Shown here: positions 56,925 to 64,000 of the stretch, in pieces | How the letters are laid out: each line of letters starts with the position of its first letter | How positions within the stretch are numbered: the stretch's first letter is position 1 | NCBI RefSeq assembly: GCF_002994745.2 | Contig: NC_037092.1 | Span: 26,641,001 to 26,705,000, forward strand | Reading direction: 5' to 3' | Length of the DNA: 64,000 nucleotides | From: Rosa chinensis | Taxonomy: Eukaryota; Streptophyta; Magnoliopsida; Rosales; Rosaceae | Notes under the pieces: generated by a model | What the model saw: the letters and a program-made list of their open reading frames with translations, nothing else | What the model was told of the DNA's origin: nothing | The model's database searches: none | Position numbers and translations under genes: made by a program

Positions 56925-58511
56925 CCCAAACCCTAAAACCCAAATCAGTCAGCTCACACAAGATCTAACCTATCCCTATATCAGTTATACCCAAGAACAG
57001 TCACCCAGAAAATGCCAAAACAAGAACAAACACATACTCAACCCAGATTCGACCATCTAGCAAATCCCTAAGCCCTAACTCTGTCAAACACCATAACCCA
57101 GCCCCAAGACTCACTTTACACCCTCAGAACACATCGGGGAAGAATAGATCACACAAAAAAAGACCCAAAACCTAGAAACTGGCCATGGCAAAGATCCAAT
57201 GAAATAGGGATTAGGTTCAAGATATCAACCTCAAAGATAAAGTCTCGGGTGAGATCGTGAACACCTGTCTTCGATACAGGAAATTGTTGTCCTTCCAGGT
57301 GTGATAACTCCACGAAATCGCCGCAATTTTCTTCTCGATTCTCAGACGAACGGAGCTTGAAGACGATGAGTAAAGTTTGAAGCTTTAGCAAAGTGTCAAA
57401 TGTCGCTAAGTTCCCCCCCCCCCCCTTTTATGTCAACGTCAAACAATTCTAGGCCGTCCCATTGAAAAATGACATCACTTACCAGCCGTACACGTGTCCC
57501 ACGACTCTACTTACTCTCCGGATTAACCGAGGCGTTGTCTCGGTTACAAAATTCATCATTACTCACATTAATGGCAAGGAGACGGCTAGGCTAAGGAGAC
57601 ACGCCTCCACACGCTAACCCTCTATAGGTTACCCACGTGTCGACCACCATCAGACGAAGCGTCTAATGGAAGTAACGGCTGGGGAAGAAATCGCCAATCG
57701 TCGGAAGTCTCCGCTGAGCGAAACCCCGCTAGCGGAACTTCTCACTTGTCACCTTCCAAGTGACGAAGTCCCCGCTGAGCGAAACCCCGCTAGCGGAACT
57801 TCTCACTTGTCACCTTCCAAGTGACAAAGTCCCCGCTGAGCGAAACCCCGCTAGCGGAACTTCTCACTTGTCACTTTCCAAGTGATGAAGTCTTCGCTAG
57901 TGGAACTTCCACTCGTCAACTTGCGAGAAAGGCAGCCTCTACTACACGCAACACCGCCGGCAGAGCTCCCTTTCTATCTTGCAAACCGCGTACTTTGCTG
58001 AGCGCAACACCGCTTAATAAAATACCTCCAGGTACGTCTACGCGACGCTGTTTGCTGCTACAACCAGCGGGGGGATATCCGCCAGCGGCGAATCCCAAGG
58101 CTACGCCTCACTCTGACAACGACCGGCACGCGGCGTTAAGGTCAGATCGTCCCTACGGGACACGGGGACTTGTCAACAGTCTACGACGGCCCTGATCAGG
58201 TACGTTGACCCCCGTCACTTGGGTACTAAAGATTGGGCTCGCTACCTAACACCCTCTGCTCCGTGCAACTCCCCCTCAATAAACAATTTGCCGACCAACC
58301 GGAGGTCCGTCTTGGCTAGGGAGTGGGGGACTCCCTGGCGGGCCTAGCAGGGGCCCACCCGAAAGGGTATAAAGCGTTCGCTCAGTAAATGCATGGTCGA
58401 CAACGCACTGACGCTAATTATGCTTTTGCAAGTCTAGCGGAGGTAACGCTTCACACCGCCGATCAACTCCCCAACCAAGATTGCCCTCCTTGACTGGGGA
58501 CTTGGGGGACT
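56925..58511. other. Tat 3' region without genes
   Basis: Besides the tandem repeat it holds a C-run (57413-57425) and GC-rich sequence with many CCGC/GCGG words up to the polypurine-like tract. On the minus strand, 57391-56925 is the probable leader/promoter of the antisense gene. Confidence 0.5.
57704..57886. repeat. 61-bp tandem repeat, three copies, in the Tat 3' region
   Basis: Units start at 57704, 57765 and 57826, with a partial fourth at 57887. Each contains CCGCTGAGCGAAACCCCGCT and CTCACTTGTCAC. Copies differ at a few bases. An ORF runs through (57821-58195) but shows no protein-like features. Confidence 0.9.
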
Positions 58512-59016
58512 TGTACCTACATGTGCATTTGCAAGCAAAATTAGCTATAATGAGCCACGCTCATTATACCGCCAGAGGTACAAACTCCCACCAAAGGAGT
58601 GACATACTGAAACACTGCCAGGTGGGCTACCGCCTGAGCCCCGGATCGCCCTCAGATCACTACTGATGCTCCGCCACGCACCGTGCCAAGATAGCATCAG
58701 AAGCTCAAGACGCTGGGAATCGAAGCACATCAGTCCCACATCGAAAACAAGAAGAAGATCAATCTTCTCCTCACCTATAAAAGGTTCTCTCCTCATTAAT
58801 TACGCATTTACTACTCAACTATTGTTGTGCCGCCCATATGCATTGGCTAACTTAGGCATCGGAGAAGTGAAGACCGCCCAACGCGGTTTCTCTCTGACGC
58901 CCTGTTTCTCGTGTGACAGCTAGCGAAGGCTATACATCAATCCTCAGAGTAGCAGTCCGCCCACTGGACCCGCGTTAAACAAAAGATCGGTTACCGCCGG
59001 ACTTTTAGCATTAACA
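58512..59016 (+). repeat. 3' LTR of the Tat element
   Basis: 505 bp, TGTACCTACATG...GCATTAACA. It lacks 7 bp (CTCTCTC-type) near 58793 relative to the 5' LTR. Confidence 0.93.
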
Positions 59017-59120
59017 CTAACTGGTAGCTTTAAAAATTCTCCCCTAATTAAGTGGATTGACTAAGTGGCATGGAACTCCATAAATCCTTTTTAAGCAAAG
59101 CGAGTTGCAGTAAACAAAGT
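59017..59120 (-). pseudogene. F-box/FBA gene, segment 2
   Basis: On the minus strand it reads FVYCNSLCLKRIYGVPCH and LVNPL, then, one frame over, RGEFLKLPV. This is the 'hydrophobic strand, NPL..GE...LP' stretch that links F-box and FBA cores. One frameshift lies near 59045. It is bounded by the solo LTR and the Tat element. Confidence 0.75.
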
Positions 59121-59636
59121 TGTACATACATGTACATTTGCAAGCATAATTAGCTATAATGGGCCACGCTCAGTGTACCGCCAAGGGTACTAATTCCAAC
59201 CAAAGGAATGACATACAGATACACCGCCAGGCGGGCTACAACCTCAGCGGCGGATCACCCCCAGATCACCGCCGACGCGCCGCCACGCGCCGCGCCAAAG
59301 CAGCATCAGAAGCTCCTGAAGCTGGGAACTGAAGCACTTCAGTCCCTCATCGAAAGCAAGGAAGAGATCAGCCTCCTCCTCACCTATAAAAGGTTCTTTC
59401 CTCTCTCCTCATTAGGGGGGCATTCAATACTTACCTACTGTTACTTTGTCAACATAAGTACATTGACTAACTTAGGCATCGGAGAGTTGAAGACCGCTCA
59501 GCGCGGTCTCCCTCTGACGCCCTTTGTATTTTATTTGATAGGTAGCGGAGGCTTTGGGAACACCACAAATGTCGATCCACCCACCGGATCGGCGTTAACA
59601 AAGGTTCAGCTACCGCCGAACTTTCAAACGTTAACA
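59121..59636 (+). mobile_element. Tat-type solo LTR, TSD AAAGT
   Basis: 516 bp, TGTACATACATG...AACGTTAACA, flanked by a perfect AAAGT duplication (59116-59120 and 59637-59641). It is closest in sequence to the split solo LTR at 12488-21077. It interrupts the F-box gene. Confidence 0.93.
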
Positions 59637-60071
59637 AAAGTCTACTTGGTTGTAAGAATGGTTCCGGAAGCAAATCTTTGATACAAAAGCAGACCGTCTG
59701 GTTTTCGTCAATGTGTGCTTGCCGCTACTGTATTCTAATGACTGCAATGCCACTATGCTCTTATAATTTTTATTGAGCGATTCCGTAAGAAGCATAAACT
59801 TGGGGAATTCAGAGATATCCGAGTTGGTAGCAGAGTTAAGCAAGCACAAGTTTTGCAGTGTAGTGAAGCCGGGGCTGCGAGCTATGTTAAAAGAGGTCTT
59901 AGATACACATTGGATGGCGCAGAGTGATTTTACCGGCAGTCTCATTAGGATGTCGACATCTTCCGGTAGGTCCAATATTGTTGTTACCTTCGTGTTTGGA
60001 TCACCACAGACAATGTTTCTCTCCGGTAATGCCTTTCTCCACAATTTGACTATACTCTTTATCAAAAACAT
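59637..60071 (-). pseudogene. F-box/FBA gene, segment 1: start and F-box domain
   Basis: Minus-strand ORF from the ATG at 60071. The F-box is TTILDLPEDVDILMRLPVKS followed by LCAIQCVSKTSFNIARSPGF at about residues 30-70: LPEDV, I...LPVKSL and C V.K are the usual Skp1-binding contacts. The usual 'VI' between PEDV and DIL is missing (two residues shorter). The frame is open to the solo LTR and continues after it at 59120. The intact protein would have been a substrate receptor of an SCF ubiquitin ligase. With four insertions and later stops it is a pseudogene. The start choice is the first ATG upstream of the F-box; no other evidence supports it. Confidence 0.8.
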
Positions 60072-60214
60072 GTCTGTAAGATAGAGGAATCAAAATCACC
60101 AGAAGATCTTTGCGTCTGCTTAATATTTAATTTAAAAAATTGCTTCAAGCCCAAGCTATATTCCCACCTCGTTTTATACAGTATAATTAATTGGACTCCG
60201 TGAGAAATAAGGAA

Positions 60215-60392
60215 ATCCTTTTCCTCTTTGGTACAACGGTTCTAACTTTGCTGTCAACCCTATGATCGACACAAAACGGTGACTCACCGTTGTTTGAGTG
60301 TTGTAATCACACAACACCGAGATAAACGACAAAACTTTTCTCTTGGGACAACAGTTAACTACCGTTGTGTGATGCATTTTTTGTAGTAGTAA
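60215..60392. mobile_element. Degraded CACTA-type end or MITE upstream of the F-box gene
   Basis: GTTGTGTGATGC followed by TTTTTTGTAGTAGT (60361-60392) resembles the inverted CACTACTACAAAA end of CACTA elements. The interior has ACAACGGT / ACCGTTGT words like the 8343 element's subterminal repeats. The left end is not found. Confidence 0.45.
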
Positions 60393-60866
60393 TTTGACTA
60401 TATTTAGAAAGCCAAATTTATCTCCAACAAGTACAGAATGATTAAAGTTCTCCCATTTAGATATGATCCAATGTTTGTATTAAAAGGTGGTGGAATCAAA
60501 GATTTAAGATGGTTTTACACCAGTCCAGAACTCATGCGCATGAAGACGTGTGTTAAACCTTTATAATCTAGACCAACTTACCAACCTAATTAACCATTTT
60601 GAGAAATAAAACCAACGAACAACAGTAATTTTTAGTGGAATTTCAATCTCTTTGACCGTATCTTCGATCTTTCTAATATTCCCCTGGAATATATTAGTTT
60701 ACCTTTAAAGGATTAACACATCAACTTAATTAACCATTTTGTAACCAAAGCTTGTTATCAGGTCCTTACAACCCATCTGATATGGACATTCATTACAAAC
60801 TTGCTATAGCTATGCTAATATTACCACTCTACATATTTGCTACAAACGTAGTACATAAACCCCTCT
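60393..60866. other. Intergenic, nothing recognised
   Basis: AT-rich, no ORF of interest. The part next to 60867 is probably the 3' untranslated region of the LEA-like gene. Confidence 0.5.
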
Positions 60867-61590
60867 TCAACCATTCCTCTTATCATACCCTCCTGCCCTC
60901 CTCCTCAGATCCTCAATACTATCAGTATCATCATCACTCAAGCTCTTCTTGCTCGGCCCTTCTTCTTCATCTTCTCCCAATGCGGCCTCTTTGACCTGTT
61001 TCGCTCCCTCCACCATAGTGCGCTTCGCAGTGTCTCCCACCGTCTCTTCCATCTCCGCCGCTTTCACCTGTCCTTCTCTTGTGGCGTCAGTGGTCATGGC
61101 CATGTCTTGATGCTTGGCTTCAAACAAGCCTTCCTTCACCGGATCAGTATGGGCTATACCTGTTTCCATACTAACATCACTCCCGTTTTCTCTTGCCTCC
61201 GCCACTTCATTAGCTCCCTGAAAACTTTAAGATCATTATGTAAGAAAAATGTTTGTACGACATGTTAGATTGTCAAACTGTTATATCGTTGCGGATCATT
61301 CAGGTTGACAAGATAAAATTACGGATATCTTACAAGAGAAGGAACGTTACTGTAAATACTAATTGAAATAAGTAAAAACAAAATCTGAAAACGTAGGTCA
61401 ACTTTTACCACATGAAATTTACCTCTGCACGTTCAAAAGCAGTGGAGAGATAAGCCTTAGAGACTGTGGTGGAGGGTTGAGTACCGGCAGCTATAGAGGC
61501 AATAGCTCTTCTTGCTATGAACATTGTTGCTAGGCTGCCATTTTGGCTTGGTGTTTTTGTTTGTGACCCTAATGTTTTCTTCCTCATCAA
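60867..61590 (-). CDS. LEA-like protein with probable mitochondrial presequence (two exons)
   Basis: Exon 1 is 61590-61423 (56 codons) and exon 2 is 61217-60867. The GT/AG intron is in phase 0 and the product is 172 aa. The N-terminus is rich in Arg, Ser and Ala without acidic residues (MFIARRAIASIAAGTQPS at 23-40), typical of a mitochondrial targeting peptide; Met23 could also be the start. Exon 2 is hydrophilic, with no predicted fold, and includes TAKRTMVEGAKQVKEAAL, an amphipathic 11-mer-like repeat as in group 3 LEA proteins, followed by an acidic DEEEGPS run and a charged tail. LEA proteins protect membranes and proteins during drying; that role here is inferred from composition. It looks intact. 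It lies 1.2 kb downstream of the receptor kinase stop, on the same strand. Confidence 0.7.
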
Positions 61591-62775
61591 AAAACTATTC
61601 TTGCGGATGATTATAAATGTCCCATATTATGGAAATTAAGGTGGCACAGCAAAGAGAGTGAAACATGGAAGGGTCTGGACACGTTCTAGAAGCACAGAGT
61701 GACCCTCCCAATCTGATATTTTGTTTATATTCTGTTTGAGAAATTTTTCTCTTTTTTCGTTATATCTTTCAGAATTCCATCATATATTCCAATTTGTTTA
61801 TATATGAGTTTGGGCTCACACAAAAGCAGGCCTTAATTGAGGCCCAAATAGATTGGTCATAGATTCTATTCACAGGTCAGCAAAACAAGCTTCACAAAAA
61901 GTGAGCTTGAGCTTAAAACATGGTCTTAATTCTCCTTCTAAAGGTACAAAGATGAAGCTTAGTTGAAAGGGAAAAGTATAATAAGCTTACACGTCTTGAA
62001 TTATTCAGGACAAACCAGTTTTCAGCTGATGGAGACATTTGTGTTCTGTTTAACTACTGAAAAGTACAGTGGAGCAAATTTCAGAAAGCAATGCAGTGAC
62101 AGTTAGAAATTAACCGAGGATCACAGAATCTAATATTATAAATCACTGTATGTTAAGAGTTAATATGCCTTATCATATAGGCATCTATACTCCATACTGA
62201 TGAATACCTGAGAACATCTATTGAAGCCGTCAATGACTTGAGATAAAAAAAAAATAATAATAAAAAAGGCTCTCATTCACTAAGAAAAAGGGAAAGAAAA
62301 AAAATATATTTTCTTACCAGTATACTTACCTGAACGGATCTTCAAATGCAAAGCTATGAAAACATTCCAAAACGTGATCGTACTCAATGTATCCAAGTCA
62401 GGTACGCACAATGAAACAAAAACAATTTCTATGCAAATGAAACAAAAGCCAACACATTTCGACTGCTAGACGCCTTGGACAATGGCAATTTCATCAGAGA
62501 ACAAAGCAAAGCACGTAATGCAGAAAACAGAAAAGGGGCAAATTCTGGAAATTTTGTAATGCTGAATTTAGATAGAAAGGGCCAACATAGCCGTTGTATA
62601 CATATTAAATCTGTGAGTATATAGTACGAAGGGGTGTTTCTACAAGAGACCAGAGTTGATTTGAGACTGCACACCATAAACTTTGCATCAGTGTTGCTTA
62701 GAGGTATACCTTTTCATTTTGGGATCCTAATCAAACCTCAGGTTGGTTCCATAAGGTGAAATGCAGCAAGGATCT
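61591..62775. other. Intergenic between kinase gene and LEA-like gene
   Basis: It contains the promoter side of the LEA-like gene (near 61600-61900) and the 3' untranslated region of the kinase gene (about 62650-62775). The ORF at 62429-62677 has no protein-like features. No repeat was recognised. Confidence 0.5.
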
Positions 62776-64000
62776 TCATTGTTTCTCACTCTGCAATCCA
62801 ATACCATCAAGCCATGATACAACTTCTTCGATAAAGGGTCTCTGCCTGGGATTGGGATCTAGGCATTTACAGGCAACATCAAGTACCTCCAGAAGCTGCT
62901 TCTCATCATCCTTATTCCAGATTGATGAATCTATAATTTCCTCCTCTCTCTTCTCACGTCTCATCTGAAACATCCATGATACCAAATCTCTGCAATTTTT
63001 CCCTTTGCACACTTCAACAGGTCTTCTGCCCGTAAGAAGTTCAAGAAGAACAACACCAAAACTGTAAACATCGCCCCTGCAGGTTGCAGTTAACGTCTGA
63101 CTATACTCTGGAGGAATATAGCCCAAAGTTCCAACTAAATCTGTTGTGACATGGGTGTCATAAGGACGAAGTAGCCTTGAGAGACCAAAATCAGCCAGAT
63201 GAGCTTCAAATTTCTCATCTAGAAGAATGTTGCTTGTTTTTATATCTCGATGGACAATATTTGGCTGACAGCCCTTATGCAAGTAAGCCAATCCGTGAGC
63301 AGCACCTTGAGCTATCTTGAGTCTTACATCCCATTTGAGAGGTGAAATCCCATCAACACTTTCATGCAGCCAATAATCCAAGCTTCCATTCTCCATGTAA
63401 GAGTAAATTAACAACCTGTCATTACCATGCTTGCAGTAGCCCTGAAGAGAGACAAGGTTCTTGTGCTGAGCTCTTGAGAGGGCTTCCACTTCAGCTTGAA
63501 ATTCACGCTCCATCTGTCCACATTCCCCAGAAAGTCTCTTGATTGCAGCTTTTGTGCCATTAGGTAGGTTGGCTTTGTAAACCAGCCCATAACCACCGCA
63601 ACCAATTATGTTGGCCTGGTTAAAATTGTTTGTAGATTTTAACAACTCTGCAACTGTGAAATCCCTACAACTTGCATTCTGAAAAAGCACCAATTTTGAA
63701 GATGCAAGTGCTTCTGACAACCTGTGAGGCCTGCTGTGTTCCTCATCAAAATCATCAATTTGATTTTCAGCTTCGCTCCTTGACATTCTAAGTAGACCAA
63801 TTGCAAGAAGCAGTGCAATCCCAACTCCTATGCTGAGTGTTACTAAAAGGATACTGTTCCGACCAAATCTACTGCTTGAACTTGATGGCATTACAGGCTT
63901 GAGACCTGCATTCTTGGCATTACATGGAGAAAATATTTCCCCACAAAGTCCTGGGTTGCCTTCAAAGCTTGAGTTGGGAAAGCTCAGGAACTGTCCTTCA
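62776..64000 (-). CDS. PSKR2: Phytosulfokine receptor 2-like LRR receptor kinase, C-terminal part (5' end outside window)
   Basis: The frame stays open to the right edge, so the protein starts beyond the window; 407 residues are visible. Numbering from the Met at 63891: before it lie the last LRR-cap residues GQFLSFPNSSFEGNPGLCG; a transmembrane segment is at about 14-35; the kinase has its glycine loop GCGGYG at 97-102, Lys118 in AAIKRL, HRD at 214-216, DFG at 234-236 and PPEY at 260-263. All catalytic residues are present (an RD kinase). The juxtamembrane FTVAELLKSTNNF and the ending RPFIEEVVSWL fit PSKR2 better than PSKR1. The family senses the sulfated peptide phytosulfokine at the plasma membrane together with BAK1-type co-receptors. 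The related PSY1R is the alternative identity. No intron is seen, as is usual for this family. Confidence 0.92.
   Translation of the reverse strand, partial: EGQFLSFPNSSFEGNPGLCGEIFSPCNAKNAGLKPVMPSSSSSRFGRNSILLVTLSIGVGIALLLAIGLLRMSRSEAENQIDDFDEEHSRPHRLSEALASSKLVLFQNASCRDFTVAELLKSTNNFNQANIIGCGGYGLVYKANLPNGTKAAIKRLSGECGQMEREFQAEVEALSRAQHKNLVSLQGYCKHGNDRLLIYSYMENGSLDYWLHESVDGISPLKWDVRLKIAQGAAHGLAYLHKGCQPNIVHRDIKTSNILLDEKFEAHLADFGLSRLLRPYDTHVTTDLVGTLGYIPPEYSQTLTATCRGDVYSFGVVLLELLTGRRPVEVCKGKNCRDLVSWMFQMRREKREEEIIDSSIWNKDDEKQLLEVLDVACKCLDPNPRQRPFIEEVVSWLDGIGLQSEKQ

Larger units (their letters stand above)
47535..59016 (+). mobile_element. Tat-type Gypsy retrotransposon, full length
   Basis: 11,482 bp with LTRs at 47535-48046 and 58512-59016. 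The flanks CTAAA (47530-47534) and CTAAC (59017-59021) are a target duplication with one change. It has a primer site, a gag-pol with a second RNase H domain (a Tat hallmark), an antisense gene region in the 3' part (54233-56924), a 61-bp tandem repeat (57704-57886), and a G-rich tract before the 3' LTR (CTTGGGGGACT at 58501-58511). The LTRs differ at roughly twenty positions plus a 7-bp indel, so it is much older than the element at 12518. Confidence 0.92.

Noticed and set aside
57821..58195. 124-aa ORF through the tandem repeat
   Set aside because: It is created by a 61-bp repeat plus GC-rich sequence; no conserved motif and no start context.
61405..61590. 61-aa ORF as a complete small protein
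   Set aside because: A GT donor and an in-phase second exon extend it to 172 aa; the stop lies in the intron.

Overview
This window is nuclear DNA from a eudicot plant. The evidence is intron-containing plant genes (a PSKR-type receptor kinase, a LEA-like gene, an F-box/FBA gene) buried in plant-specific transposons: Copia, Athila, Tat and Tekay-like Gypsy elements, CACTA, a MULE and a hAT MITE. The style suits Rosaceae, but the species cannot be fixed from sequence alone. Layout: the right end (60.8-64.0 kb) is ordinary gene space, with a two-exon LEA-like gene and the 3' two thirds of a phytosulfokine-receptor-2-like kinase gene, both on the minus strand. Almost everything to the left is one old F-box gene (minus strand) exploded by nested insertions. 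Four pieces of it survive, at 59637-60071, 59017-59120, 47368-47534 and 28821-28887. They are separated by a solo LTR (TSD AAAGT), a Tat retrotransposon (TSD CTAAA/CTAAC), an 18.5 kb MULE (9-bp TSD GGAGGAACC) and a degraded Copia element. The Copia element (about 1551-28820) is itself split by a hAT MITE (8-bp TSD GATCCAGG), a 3.3 kb Tekay-like solo LTR and a 19.7 kb CACTA element (TSD ATA). The MULE carries a decayed transposase gene with a C-terminal OTU-protease domain, cut in two by a 12.4 kb Athila element (TSD ATATC). The CACTA carries exon-intron fragments of a leucine aminopeptidase gene and of the PP4 regulatory subunit 2 gene. It is interrupted by a Tat-type solo LTR (TSD AACAA), which was hit in turn by a very young non-autonomous Athila relative (TSD ATAAT) that keeps one intact gag-like ORF, and by a Tekay-like LTR plus internal fragment that holds another solo LTR (TSD ATTCG). 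How the parts relate: the non-autonomous element at 12518-20586 and the autonomous-type Athila at 31740-44127 share the tRNA-Asp primer site and an ordered set of 3' internal features. These are a hairpin with an identical AGGCAA loop about 45-55 nt after the stop codon, a CAAGRC hairpin, an ACATTG/CAATGT hairpin and three copies of AAGTGTGGGGG, the last of them being the polypurine tract. Two of the hairpins show compensatory base changes, which suggests conserved RNA signals that let the small element use the large one's proteins. All long polyproteins here (Copia, Athila, Tat, MULE) are broken by stops or frameshifts. Likely working genes are the receptor kinase, the LEA-like gene and possibly the gag-like ORF. 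All coordinates, pairings and counts were read by eye; no search or alignment program was run.
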